The notes beneath the pieces are model-generated. The model was not told the DNA's origin and did no database searches. It worked only from the letters and a program-made list of their open reading frames with translations. Shown piece by piece: positions 1-8,765 of a DNA stretch of 64,000 nt. A program made the translations under genes and the position numbers. The stretch spans positions 50,707-114,706 of the forward strand of contig JANQGG010000009.1 of the NCBI GenBank assembly GCA_028277445.1, written 5' to 3'. The stretch's first letter is position 1; every line of letters begins with the position of its first letter. Source of the stretch: Chloroherpetonaceae bacterium (lineage in GTDB: Bacteria; Bacteroidota; Chlorobiia; Chlorobiales; Chloroherpetonaceae).

Positions 1-921
1 CAAGGCGCTGATGGTGGTGTAGGCCAGTATTTTTTTTAAATCCGTTTGTGAAAGGGCAAAGTAGGACCCGATAAACATTGTGGTTACGCCAAACAAGCTA
101 AGTACAACCTGCCAGACTTCAGTATTGCCTAATACCGGAGTTAGCCTTAAAAGTAAATACACGCCGGCTTTTACCATGGTTGCCGAATGTAAAAAGGCGC
201 TTACCGGCGAAGGCCCGGCCATGGCATTGGGCAGCCAAAAATGAAACGGAAATTGTGCGGATTTTGTAAACGCGCCGATAAAAATCAAAATCAGAATCGG
301 CAAATAAAACGGACTGTTTCGTAAAGCATCGGGATTGGAAAGCAGTTCCTTTAATTCGAACGTGCCGGTTACCTGGTTGATGAAAACTATACCTGCAAGC
401 AGCGCTAAGCCTCCCATTACCGTAATAAGCAGGGCTTGCAGCGATGCATTGCGCGATTCGTCCTTTTCATGAAAAAAACCAATCAACATGAACGAACTCA
501 CGCTAGTCAGCTCCCAAAACACAAACATGGTAATGAGGTTTCCTGACAGCACAAGTCCCATCATGGACGCCATGAAAAACAAGAGGTATAAATAAAAGCG
601 GTCTTTTAGGTCGTAGTTTTTCATGTAAGTGCCTGAATACACAACCACTAAAAAACCCAATGCAGTGATGAGCAGCAAAAACAGCAAACTCAGTCCATCC
701 AGATACAGGGAGAGATTTATGCCTAAAAAGGGAATCCAATCAACAGAATGAGATATTGGGGCGCTATTGCCAAAATCCAGAGCCAGGTAAAAGTAAAACA
801 AAAATGAAGCGCCGGGTGCGGCATCCAATATTAGCCAAGCATGCTTCGGCAGATGTTTTTGGATAAACGGAGCCAGGAACGCTATAATGTAAATGGTTAT
901 AACCGGAAAAAACAATGCCAT
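1..921 (-). CDS. MrpA/NuoL-like cation/proton antiporter subunit (5' part; runs off the left edge)
   Basis: The frame is open from an ATG at 921-919 to the window edge, giving 307 codons of N-terminal sequence. The translation is an unbroken series of membrane helices. It includes [15 protein letters not shown], then [15 protein letters not shown] and, further on, [28 protein letters not shown], the proton-channel signature of the NuoL/MrpA (Proton_antipo_M) family. The FWELTS motif and the position of DGLSLL resemble the large Mrp/Mnh antiporter subunit A more than NuoL. In the family this subunit moves H+ or Na+ across the inner membrane inside a multi-subunit complex. The partner subunits would lie beyond the left edge. 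A hydrogenase- or formate-lyase-associated NuoL homologue is the main alternative. Confidence 0.85.
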   Translation of the reverse strand, partial: MALFFPVITIYIIAFLAPFIQKHLPKHAWLILDAAPGASFLFYFYLALDFGNSAPISHSVDWIPFLGINLSLYLDGLSLLFLLLITALGFLVVVYSGTYMKNYDLKDRFYLYLLFFMASMMGLVLSGNLITMFVFWELTSVSSFMLIGFFHEKDESRNASLQALLITVMGGLALLAGIVFINQVTGTFELKELLSNPDALRNSPFYLPILILIFIGAFTKSAQFPFHFWLPNAMAGPSPVSAFLHSATMVKAGVYLLLRLTPVLGNTEVWQVVLSLFGVTTMFIGSYFALSQTDLKKILAYTTISAL

Positions 922-1203
922 ACGTGCTGGAATTCCTTAAGAGATAGTGGTTTTTAACAATCAACTTTTGCAAATATTTATACGGAATAACGGGAGTAGG
1001 TTCTAAAAAATTTTGGCTTAAGCTTAAACAAATTAATAATTAAATTCTTTATTCATACGATCTCATTTTATTTTTAAAAAATTATATAACAGTGAGTGTA
1101 AGATTTGTAGGCGATTGCGGGAAAATAACCAATCAAACTGGCGCTATGTTTACTAATGTGCTCACGTGTAATATACAACATCGCTCCGCACAGCGTATTG
1201 CGC

Positions 1204-2268
1204 TTAGTACTTTTTAAAATTACCTTTTTTATAATTCTTTATCATTTTCCCGAAATTTTTATCTTTTTTGCGCCTCTCAGCAATCGTCAATTCGAAATGC
1301 TCTTTTTCTCGCTCCATTTTCAGGTAATTTTCGTAGGACGATTTATCAATCTCTCCATTTTCCACGGCTGCTAAAACTGCACAACCTGTCTCTATTGTAT
1401 GGGAACAATCTTTAAATTTACAATCTTTTGATAATTCAAATATTGAATCAAATGTGATTTCTAATCCAGCTGAGGAATCTGCGATTCCAACTTCCCTCAT
1501 TCCTGGGTTATCAATTAAAATTCCGCCATTTTCAAGAACTCGCAATTCACGATGTGTGGTCACGTGTCGTCCTCTGTTTGAATGATCGCTTATTGCGTTT
1601 GTTTTCATCAATTCTTGCCCTAAAATCGTATTCAAAAGTGTTGACTTTCCAACCCCTGAAGAACCCAAAAGACAATATGTTTGACTTTTTTCAATAAACG
1701 CTTTCAATTTTTCAATGCCTTGTTGTGATTCATTACTGATGGCAAATACGGGGACATTTTTTATTCGTTGTTGAACGCTTTCAATCATTTGGGATAACGC
1801 AATATCGTCCACCAAGTCAATTTTGTTGAGAATAATAATTGGTGTAACGTGCGAGGTATTGCAAATAGTCAGGTATCGTTCAATTCGGTTGATGCTGAAA
1901 TCTCTATCAACAGCTTGTACGATAAAAGCTTTGTCGATATTGGCTGCTATAATTTGTTTATCGCCTTTTTTGCCGACCGATTGCCTTTCAATAATGGATT
2001 TTCTGGGAAAGACAGAATGAATAAGTACTTTATCGTTATCGTACTCGGAAATAGCAACCCAATCACCTACAGCAGGGAAATCAGACCGGCTTTGTGCCGT
2101 ATATCGTAAATTTCCAAGTATCTCGGCTTCATATTCCTTTTCCGCAGTTTTAACAACATATCTTTCCTTATGTTCAGCGATTACTCGTCCTACAGCAAAT
2201 GAATCAAGCCCATTTTCTGTTCTATAATTTTCTAAGTCGGCGTTATAGCCTAAATCTTCAAGTGTCAT
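1204..2268 (-). CDS. rsgA: Ribosome small-subunit-dependent GTPase A
   Basis: This is a circularly permuted GTPase that assists late 30S maturation. From the N-terminus it has an OB-fold region, then G4 (NKIDL, about residue 148), G1 (GSSGVGKST, about 202), G2/G3 (DNPGMRE, about 253), and a C-terminal zinc-binding element (CKFKDCSHTIETGC). That G4-G1-G3 order is diagnostic of the YloQ/RsgA family. The frame extends to a GTG at 2313, but the ATG at 2268 begins MTLEDLGYN, the usual N-terminus of the family, so I start there (354 aa). The C-terminal basic tail ending in KNYKKGNFKKY is also typical. It sits among accessory genes, so it may be an extra, transferred copy rather than the housekeeping one; that is inference. 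Confidence 0.93.
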   Translation of the reverse strand: MTLEDLGYNADLENYRTENGLDSFAVGRVIAEHKERYVVKTAEKEYEAEILGNLRYTAQSRSDFPAVGDWVAISEYDNDKVLIHSVFPRKSIIERQSVGKKGDKQIIAANIDKAFIVQAVDRDFSINRIERYLTICNTSHVTPIIILNKIDLVDDIALSQMIESVQQRIKNVPVFAISNESQQGIEKLKAFIEKSQTYCLLGSSGVGKSTLLNTILGQELMKTNAISDHSNRGRHVTTHRELRVLENGGILIDNPGMREVGIADSSAGLEITFDSIFELSKDCKFKDCSHTIETGCAVLAAVENGEIDKSSYENYLKMEREKEHFELTIAERRKKDKNFGKMIKNYKKGNFKKY

Positions 2269-2343
2269 TTTTTTTGCGTAAGTTGTATTAGCGACCTTAA
2301 AGGAACGGAACACACGATTTGGCTGTGTTTGGTCGCAGCATTT

Positions 2344-2766
2344 TTATTGAAAGTCCATTGAGTACCTTTTCTCCTTTTGAATGACTAATTTTAGCCCAGA
2401 CCAAACATCATCAATTGCACACACTTTGATATCTACAAGGTCAATTTTCAGTGCATATTGCCTAATAATATCTTCGGTGATATCTGTTGGTACTTTTGAA
2501 TACTTCTTTGGCCATGAGCTCCAAATAACACCGTCGGGTTTGATGTTTTTTTTAGCTAAGGAAATAAGATTGAATAGCTCCGACTTCTTATTAGAGAAAA
2601 GGTGAATAAAATTGAGACCCTTTTTCCATTTGGTATAAAAAGAAAGGTTTACTGGTAAATCTGGTACAAGGTATGAATACTCCATTGGTGAGTTTTTTAC
2701 TAAGATAGACATTTCGGCTTTTATACCAAGCTTTTTTACAAGAGGTGTTCCAGAATAACCAGACAT
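2344..2766 (-). CDS. DUF3052 family protein
   Basis: The 140-aa product begins MSGYSGTPLVKKLGIK, the DUF3052 signature. It continues with GVIWSSWPKK near residue 80 and TDITEDIIRQYAL and DVKVCAIDDVWSGLK towards the end, all family hallmarks. There is no signal peptide or membrane segment, so it should be cytoplasmic. The family has no firmly established biochemical function. It lies 75 nt upstream of the rsgA ATG on the same strand, so the two may share a transcript. DUF3052 genes often travel as single accessory genes, which fits this mosaic region. Confidence 0.85.
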   Translation of the reverse strand: MSGYSGTPLVKKLGIKAEMSILVKNSPMEYSYLVPDLPVNLSFYTKWKKGLNFIHLFSNKKSELFNLISLAKKNIKPDGVIWSSWPKKYSKVPTDITEDIIRQYALKIDLVDIKVCAIDDVWSGLKLVIQKEKRYSMDFQ

Positions 2767-3033
2767 AATAACTACTTTACAGTTACTACTATTTCACACG
2801 AACATCTGAATATACGAATGTCGTATTTTCTTCTTAATGGTAATTATTTTTTTAAGGTTTCGGTGAGATGAGTATTAAGGCTAACGTAAAGTTAAATGCC
2901 GTAAACTAAACGTTTCTAAATTTCTTCGAGCTAGAGGAAAGCTTATTCAGCTACAAACACATCAGTTGGCTTATGGTAGTATAGTATTTTTTAGTCATTG
3001 TGTTTTTTATTTACCAGATATTTTATAATTTTA

Positions 3034-3062
3034 TTGCGTAATGTTGTGTAAGGTTGTATAAT
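3034..3062 (+). promoter_or_regulatory. Methyltransferase promoter with overlapping direct repeats
   Basis: A perfect TATAAT lies at 3057-3062, preceded after 17 nt by TTGCGT at 3034-3039. The ATG is at 3071, only 8 nt after the -10, so transcription would start at or next to the start codon and the mRNA would be leaderless. Two 8-mers, TTGTGTAA (3044-3051) and TTGTATAA (3054-3061), are direct repeats exactly 10 bp apart, one helical turn, and cover the -10 box. This is a plausible autoregulatory operator for the HTH fused to the methyltransferase. The rest of the 2767-3070 gap shows no gene. Confidence 0.5.
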
Positions 3063-3070
3063 CTTTTATT

Positions 3071-4147
3071 ATGTCAAAATATTTATCTGTTAGTGAAGCA
3101 GCTGAGAAATTAAACGTTAGTTCGGAGACTCTTAGGCGTTGGGATAAGTCTGGTAAGTTTAAGAGTTCAAGACATCCAATTAATAATTATCGAGTATATA
3201 GCGAAGGACAGGTTCTTTCGTTGTTTGAAGAAATGCAGATGGAAATTACCTATCGAAAAAGGAATGTTTCATCAATTAAGCACGATACATACTTTGAAAC
3301 TAAGTTAGGTAAATTGTATAACGCAGATTCATTGGAATTTTTGCAGACGTTAGAACCAGATTCAATTGATCTGATTTTTGCTGACCCTCCTTATAACCTT
3401 AAAAAGGCTGAATGGGATTCCTTCTCTTCACAACAAGAGTATGTTGAGTGGAGCTTGGAATGGATAGCTGAATCAAGTAGAGTACTTAAGAATACTGGTT
3501 CTCTTTATATCTGTGGATTTTCAGAAATATTAGCGGATGTAAAGTGGGCATCAGCACACTTATTCAAGGGATGTAAGTGGTTAGTATGGTTTTATAGGAA
3601 TAAGGCGAACTTGGGAGGTGATTGGGGGAGATCACATGAAAGTATTCTACATTTAAGAAAGTCTAAGGACTTTAAATTTAATATTGATGAAGTTCGGGTC
3701 CCTTATAATAATCATACATTGAAATATCCATTAAGACATCAAGCTCAGTCATCTCAATATGCAAAAGGGAAGAAAAATGGAAAGAAATATGTTTGGAAGC
3801 CTCATCCATTAGGGGCAAAACCAAAAGATGTTATTGAAATACCTACCTTATCAAATGGTTCTTGGGAACGTTATGCTCATGAGACACAAAAACCTATTGA
3901 GCTTTTGAGAAAATTAATACTCTCATCTACAGATAAAGGGGATATTGTTTTGGATCCATTTGGTGGCTCGGGTTCAACTTATGCTGTTGCAGAGGCTTAT
4001 GATCGAAAATGGATTGGTATAGAAAAAGAAGTATCTTATTGTTATATCATTTCTCAAAGGCTTTCTGATCAAGATCATTTGTCAAGAATAAAAAGTGAAG
4101 TTGATACTAAAGAATCCAATAAAAGAAGACAAAAGTTAAGAGGATAG
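3071..4147 (+). CDS. HTH-fused site-specific DNA methyltransferase (beta class)
   Basis: The 358-aa protein starts with a MerR/excisionase-type winged HTH (about 1-55; YLSVSEAAEKLNVSSETLRRWDKSG). A DNA-(N6-adenine or N4-cytosine) methyltransferase follows. Catalytic motif IV is DPPY at 105-108 and the SAM-binding motif I is DPFGGSGST at 295-303. This IV-before-I order marks the beta class, with the target-recognition segment between them. The enzyme would protect host DNA from the convergent endonuclease gene, whose 3' end overlaps this gene by 12 nt. The N-terminal HTH probably represses the genes of the system, since promoter repeats suit such a role; that is inference. The target sequence cannot be read from the protein. 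Confidence 0.9.
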   Translation: MSKYLSVSEAAEKLNVSSETLRRWDKSGKFKSSRHPINNYRVYSEGQVLSLFEEMQMEITYRKRNVSSIKHDTYFETKLGKLYNADSLEFLQTLEPDSIDLIFADPPYNLKKAEWDSFSSQQEYVEWSLEWIAESSRVLKNTGSLYICGFSEILADVKWASAHLFKGCKWLVWFYRNKANLGGDWGRSHESILHLRKSKDFKFNIDEVRVPYNNHTLKYPLRHQAQSSQYAKGKKNGKKYVWKPHPLGAKPKDVIEIPTLSNGSWERYAHETQKPIELLRKLILSSTDKGDIVLDPFGGSGSTYAVAEAYDRKWIGIEKEVSYCYIISQRLSDQDHLSRIKSEVDTKESNKRRQKLRG

Positions 4148-5023
4148 TAATTTCCAGATATCTGAGGTTATTAGCTCGGAAAAAGACTTGATATATTTGC
4201 TATACGGCTCTTTTTTTGCATTAGGAGGTGGATCAAGATAATAAACGCCCTCTAGCTCTGTTAGGAAATTGCTGTAAACCATAAAAAGACCTGAAACGAG
4301 AGTGTAACTGATATTGGCCTCTTCCTTCCTCTGTACGTCATTCAAAAATATTCCGATTACTTTTTGATCATGTTTAACGAATCTTTCCAACAGGATTTTG
4401 TCGATAAACATTTTCCCCATTCGATCTTTGGAAGTAGTTTTTACGGATACCACAATTTCATCCTTGTCCAAAAATTTAGATGTTGACTTTACTGATCTAT
4501 ATGGAGATAGAATCAAGTCATTCTCACATTTGTATACCTTAGTTCCTTCGTCTGTTTCATAAGGTATTTGGAGTATAGTCTTTTTGTTTGAGATTCCTAT
4601 TTCCGTGAAAATCACCTTGATCAATTCTTCAAACCTATTCCCAACATGCTTTCGTGCACTGTTTGGGTTTACGAGAAGATCGAGACCTGCTCCTATAGAT
4701 TGTTGAATTGTGTATAGGGTTTGATCTATTAGCAATAGTTCCTCAGTACTGAAAGTCCGATCACCATTTTGTATTCTGATCAATAATTCAGAAAATAACG
4801 AAAGCGTAATTTGGAATTTATTTAGATCAGCTATGAAATATCGAGTATTAATTGGGCGAATAAATTTCTTAACACCTGCCTGTTCGCTAATGTATATTCT
4901 GTAATCCCCTTTGTCGTTGAAACTAGTTAATACAGCCGGAAGGTAGTTCAATACACTTTTGGCTATTTCAACAAATTGATAGAGTTCTATTTTCTTTTCT
5001 TGTAGGTCTGAATCTAGAGCCAT
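4136..5023 (-). CDS. Putative type II restriction endonuclease
   Basis: This 295-aa protein is convergent with the methyltransferase, and the two reading frames overlap tail to tail by 12 nt. It has no signal peptide. The central part, from about residue 130, reads like a PD-(D/E)XK nuclease core: GNRFEELIKVIF with an acidic residue, then ENDLILSPYR supplying an Asp, then DEIVVSVKTTSKDR, where the VxVK strand could supply the catalytic Lys. The tail has a conserved-looking YYLDPPPNAKK. Pairing with a stand-alone methyltransferase is the main support for the call. I do not assign a recognition site. Upstream lies a palindrome over a possible promoter. Confidence 0.7.
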   Translation of the reverse strand: MALDSDLQEKKIELYQFVEIAKSVLNYLPAVLTSFNDKGDYRIYISEQAGVKKFIRPINTRYFIADLNKFQITLSLFSELLIRIQNGDRTFSTEELLLIDQTLYTIQQSIGAGLDLLVNPNSARKHVGNRFEELIKVIFTEIGISNKKTILQIPYETDEGTKVYKCENDLILSPYRSVKSTSKFLDKDEIVVSVKTTSKDRMGKMFIDKILLERFVKHDQKVIGIFLNDVQRKEEANISYTLVSGLFMVYSNFLTELEGVYYLDPPPNAKKEPYSKYIKSFSELITSDIWKLLSS

Positions 5024-5122
5024 TCAGTTTTTTCTCACTTAACTAATGATTTGATAATTGAAACACTAATCTTGCTGAATAAAATATTCAATGAATAGCA
5101 AATGCAACTGTTTTATCAAAAG

Positions 5123-5150
5123 ATAATAAATGTTTTACAATAGTTGTAAA
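5123..5150 (-). promoter_or_regulatory. Possible endonuclease promoter with palindromic operator
   Basis: On the minus strand, TTTACA (5150-5145) and TATTAT (5128-5123) are separated by 16 nt, a reasonable sigma70-type pair. The -35 box is part of a palindrome, TTTACAA-3 nt-TTGTAAA, at 5134-5150. The half-site TTGTAAA resembles the TTGTRTAA repeats over the methyltransferase promoter. The start codon is about 100 nt downstream, leaving a long leader. Function as an operator is inference. Confidence 0.35.
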
Positions 5151-5204
5151 GGGCGTTGAGGAACGATTTTAAGTGTACTATTCTAACAATACATTGGTTT
5201 TTAC

Positions 5205-6461
5205 TTATTCTATATTCCGAACAGCTCTCACGTAATTATAGACATATCGTACATCACCTTGCGGCCCAAAAAATTGTGGGTAATCGGATATATTTCCCGA
5301 TTTTGGATCGCTGCGTTGAGCGCCTGCGCCATGCACATCAAAAAGCATGTCATTCATTTTTCCCTGGGCTTCACCAAAGGCAATATAAACGGCCTGAGAT
5401 GATTTCATATCCTGGGGGCCATCAAGATGCGTGGTGGATGACCAAAAGTAAGGATACTGGCCGCTGTTGCCATCGGGGTCGGTAATTTCAGTGACGTCAA
5501 AAAGCGGATCAATGGCCGGCGAATCAGTGGCATTGGGACTTCGGGTATAATCCACAATGGTTTGAAGCTCTTTGGCATTGGGCAATCGCCAATCGGTGTA
5601 ATCGCCGAGTTCCAGGTTTTCAGCGTAAGCCAGGGCGTCTTGCCAATTACGGGCTGAGCCGTCATCGGCTTGCTGCCACATGAGCCCGGTTGCCAGATCG
5701 GATATGGTGCCATCTCCGTTATCTACAAAAAGGTTTTTTCCGTAATCCGCATTTCCCCTGACATATCTGGCATAAAAGTGTTTTTCAGTATCAGGGTTTT
5801 GGGGATTGCTATAGCCATAGCCTTTGATTCGACCGTCGGCAAAATTAACGCCAAAAAGCGTGGCATCGCCATTCATCGTTGTACTGGTATATTCGGTGGA
5901 AGAAAGCCATTGCGCATCGATGTATCGCTCTTCCTGATTGTCGATATTGCCATAAGCAAAATCAAAATAATTGGTATCAATAAATGGTATGGCATCGGCA
6001 GGGATGGTGTAGAAATCTTCTCCCGAGCCGGTATATCCTGAAAATAAGATCAGGGAATAGAGTTCTTTGATGGTGGGAACGCGCCAGTCTTCGTAGCCGC
6101 CCAAAGTCATGGTGTCGGCAATAGCTTTGGCTTGGGCAAGAGAGACTTTACTTACATTCACCGCTTTAGACCATATCAAACCGGTGACATTATCGCTCAC
6201 CGTACCATTGCCATTATCAATGTAAGAAGCCTGATTGCCCGTATAATGGGCATCTTGTCCGTAAAAGCTTTCTCCGCCAGCCGGTTCGGCGATCACGGAT
6301 TGGTTGTTATAAAACGTTGTTTGCCGGGTATCAACAATTTTGTAGGAATAAGTTGGTGTTTGAGCGGTTTGGGTTAGGCCGTTCTCTTCCGAATCGTCGC
6401 AAGAATAGAGCGCCATTAAAAGTAATGCTAATCCTAAAAAATGCTGAACCAGATTTTTCAT
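5205..6461 (-). CDS. Lipoprotein with two DUF1566 (Lcl-type) repeats
   Basis: The 418-aa product starts with a signal peptide ending in a lipobox-like ALYSCDDSEE, so it should be an exported lipoprotein anchored through Cys21. Two copies of the DUF1566/Lcl module follow. The first, around residues 82-185, contains DNGNGTVSDNVTGLIWSK and YEDWRVPTIKELYSL. The second, around 245-415, contains DNGDGTISDLATGLMWQQ and YTDWRLPNAKELQTI. These modules are common in surface-exposed proteins of marine and host-associated bacteria. Their ligand is usually unknown, though Lcl of Legionella binds glycans. The gene stands alone, with no clear operon partner. Confidence 0.85.
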   Translation of the reverse strand: MKNLVQHFLGLALLLMALYSCDDSEENGLTQTAQTPTYSYKIVDTRQTTFYNNQSVIAEPAGGESFYGQDAHYTGNQASYIDNGNGTVSDNVTGLIWSKAVNVSKVSLAQAKAIADTMTLGGYEDWRVPTIKELYSLILFSGYTGSGEDFYTIPADAIPFIDTNYFDFAYGNIDNQEERYIDAQWLSSTEYTSTTMNGDATLFGVNFADGRIKGYGYSNPQNPDTEKHFYARYVRGNADYGKNLFVDNGDGTISDLATGLMWQQADDGSARNWQDALAYAENLELGDYTDWRLPNAKELQTIVDYTRSPNATDSPAIDPLFDVTEITDPDGNSGQYPYFWSSTTHLDGPQDMKSSQAVYIAFGEAQGKMNDMLFDVHGAGAQRSDPKSGNISDYPQFFGPQGDVRYVYNYVRAVRNIE

Positions 6462-6595
6462 GATAACCGGTTTTTGATAATTGTGATAAATGCGGGTTGG
6501 ACGCTGCTTAAATGATTAAGGTTTAAGGTTAGCAAGGGGAGCAGTTATTTCATACCAAACATTAGCTATGTTTAGCATTGTTGTGGCTTATATGA

Positions 6596-7300
6596 TTAGA
6601 CGCAAATTTTCGTCATAATCTGTTCAAGGATATAATTTCGTCTTATATCATACTTTGTTTTCATTGGACGGTTTTTACCCAATCTTCGCTCTATGGCTTG
6701 AGCCGTGTATGCCATTTCTTCTTTGGCAATATCATCATCCATGTTGTTGAGCACATACAGGGTATAGTAATAGGGGAATCCTTTCCATTTGCCGGTATTA
6801 TCTCTATGGCGCTTCAGATAATTGATGCCGGCTTTAAGCATGTTGGTATCATTACCCAGTCCGCCGGAGCCAAGGTTTAACCATAACCCGCATGAGCAGG
6901 ATTTGCAGCAATACATGCCATATTCATAATTGTACTTTGGATCGTTCAGTAGAGAATTTACCATGTTTAATAAGCTGGTATCTGATTTTTGCAAGGCTTG
7001 TTTCACTTGCTTGGTTTTTACGCCCAGTTTGTGCAACAAACGGCTCGCTTCTTCGCCGATCATGTGGCGTTTGCCAACACGCGAAGTGATTTTTTCGCCG
7101 GTAAACAAGATTAAATTATCTTTCATATCATCGTCTGTAGGAGCAAACATTTCGGCATAAGCAAGTGGTTTGCCTTGCCGGCTGACAATAAAATCCACGA
7201 TTTGATTTTTTTCATCCTCATTAATTTCTACGCCAAAAAGCAATGCCTCGGAAACATTGTCAATGGTTTTAAATAAGCTGTTAGGGTCTAAGTATGTCAT
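6596..7300 (-). CDS. Hypothetical protein with a Cys cluster
   Basis: I do not recognise this 234-aa protein. It has no signal peptide or membrane helix. Residues 1-120 are mixed charged and helical. A compact cysteine group, CCKSCSCG, falls near residues 131-138, inside the stretch YGMYCCKSCSCGLW. The C-terminal part (NYLKRHRDNTGKWKGFPYYYTLYVLN) resembles the repeat periodicity of alpha/alpha-barrel proteins related to terpene cyclases and prenyltransferases. The Cys group could bind a metal or an Fe-S cluster, but no family can be named. It stands between the lipoprotein and OmpA genes on the same strand, separated by more than 100 nt from each. Confidence 0.65.
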   Translation of the reverse strand: MTYLDPNSLFKTIDNVSEALLFGVEINEDEKNQIVDFIVSRQGKPLAYAEMFAPTDDDMKDNLILFTGEKITSRVGKRHMIGEEASRLLHKLGVKTKQVKQALQKSDTSLLNMVNSLLNDPKYNYEYGMYCCKSCSCGLWLNLGSGGLGNDTNMLKAGINYLKRHRDNTGKWKGFPYYYTLYVLNNMDDDIAKEEMAYTAQAIERRLGKNRPMKTKYDIRRNYILEQIMTKICV

Positions 7301-7360
7301 AGGATTCGAATTTTTGATTTGCTGTCAAAACACACTGGGTTTATGATGATTTGCTTTTTT

Positions 7361-7386
7361 AGAAAAGAGAGGCGCGAGCCTCTCTC
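7361..7386 (-). terminator. Rho-independent terminator after the OmpA gene
   Basis: A perfect 8-bp stem, AGAGAGGC (7366-7373) with GCCTCTCT (7378-7385) and a 4-nt loop, is followed on the minus strand by a T-rich run. It lies about 120 nt downstream of the OmpA-family stop codon. Confidence 0.7.
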
Positions 7387-7502
7387 ATAAAAAATAAATA
7401 CCTTTATTGAATCAAAAACCTGTTTTTAGGTGGCTCACATTTTAAAAAGTCTGGCGTTTTAAAGCAATCTGGGCAAAGATATCGTGCGGTTGCCGGTAGT
7501 TA

Positions 7503-8423
7503 TTATCTCTCAACCAGTTCAACCCTTCGGTTTCTTGCCTTTCCATCTTCCGTTAAATTACTCATTTTAGGCGATGTAGAGCCTATTCCATATGGCTTAA
7601 TCTGATTGGCGATTACGCCATATTCTGAAACAAGCATTTTGACAACGGCGTTTGCCCTATTTTGCGATAATTTAACATTTGATTCAAAGTTACCGGTATT
7701 GTCGGTATGACCAACAATTAAAAATTTTTTGTTGGCGTTATTTTTCAAATAACCTGCGATCACTTTTAATGCATTTGACGATTCTTTTTTTACTTGATGT
7801 TTTCCGCTATCAAAATAAATGTCATAAATAGCTACTTTGCCTTCTGCTGCAATGCCATCGTTAAGAACGTTAAGCGTTACCATATTCATTTCCATTGGCT
7901 CTGCTTCAACCGTAACTAAGGTATAAACTACATCGTCTTCTATTCTGGTAGCTGCAATGGTAATATAAATGTCATGTTTACTCGTTGAAATTTTACCGGC
8001 AAGGTAGTCGTTTGCGTAATTGGGAAGTTGAAGGTATGAATATGGATTGTACCGCGTTATTCGTTCTTTAGTGAAAAGGTCGCGGACAAAGTAGTTGTCA
8101 CCTATTTCAATATTTCCTGCTTTATCTGAGATATTAATAATAGATCCGCCTTTGGCTTTTATGGCTTTTTCATAGTTTTTTATGATCTCATAAGAAGATT
8201 TTTTCGCGGGTGCGTAACAAAACTGCCTTCTCACGTTTCCCTCAACAACTTGAATCAACGTATCATTGACGAGAATATGATGTTTTTCAAATCCAATGGC
8301 GTCATCAAACTCAACTTTGCTCCCTTGATATAATGAAATAATTTCTGACTTTTCCTGAGCTTCTACCTGAGATGCAGCAATCAATAAAGCAAGTAATACA
8401 AATAGTTTTTTAAGATTTTTCAT
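7503..8423 (-). CDS. OmpA-family outer-membrane/peptidoglycan-binding protein
   Basis: This is a 306-aa exported protein. A signal peptide (MKNLKKLFVLLALLIAASQVEAQ) would be cleaved near residue 22. The middle part is of unknown fold. The C-terminal ~110 residues are an OmpA-like domain: IYFDSGKHQVK, then LIVGHTDNTGNFESN, LSQNRANAVV, IKPYGIGSTSP and NRRVELV, including the Asp and Arg that bind diaminopimelate in the family. It should tether the outer membrane to the cell wall. It is a single-gene unit with a terminator downstream. Confidence 0.88.
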   Translation of the reverse strand: MKNLKKLFVLLALLIAASQVEAQEKSEIISLYQGSKVEFDDAIGFEKHHILVNDTLIQVVEGNVRRQFCYAPAKKSSYEIIKNYEKAIKAKGGSIINISDKAGNIEIGDNYFVRDLFTKERITRYNPYSYLQLPNYANDYLAGKISTSKHDIYITIAATRIEDDVVYTLVTVEAEPMEMNMVTLNVLNDGIAAEGKVAIYDIYFDSGKHQVKKESSNALKVIAGYLKNNANKKFLIVGHTDNTGNFESNVKLSQNRANAVVKMLVSEYGVIANQIKPYGIGSTSPKMSNLTEDGKARNRRVELVER

Positions 8424-8765
8424 AATGTGCGTTTTAAATGATTAGAAAGTGATAACCCATTCAAATTTTTGTACTGAAACTACTGTTGAAGGACGGTTTG
8501 CATTTTAAACCGGCATGGGATAAAAACAGGAAAGCAATTTAACAGAAGCAATTTTTTTTTCAAAGTCATGTTCATGTCGCGTCAGTTTTTAGGAAGTCCA
8601 AACATTTTTTGCTTTTAAGGTTTGAACCGCTCAGAATCAAACCGGACAGTTCCGCCAACGGGTTATTTATTCGTTCATAAACACCGTGCAAATTTTACCA
8701 AGTCGATGATTTGGCGATTTCAAGTTTGCGGCAAATGTTTCTATAAGGGATTAGGGAATGCAATT
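8424..8765 (-). other. Intergenic gap without a recognisable gene
   Basis: The 342-nt stretch upstream of the OmpA gene shows no supported ORF, RNA or clear repeat. Part of it must hold the OmpA promoter on the minus strand. I see no convincing -35/-10 pair. Confidence 0.4.

Noticed and set aside
922..1203. Hairpin-rich gap between rsgA and the MrpA-like gene as another attC site
   Set aside because: The ATGTT/AACAT pairing has the GTT...AAC order, opposite to attC, and no cassette-end match was found.
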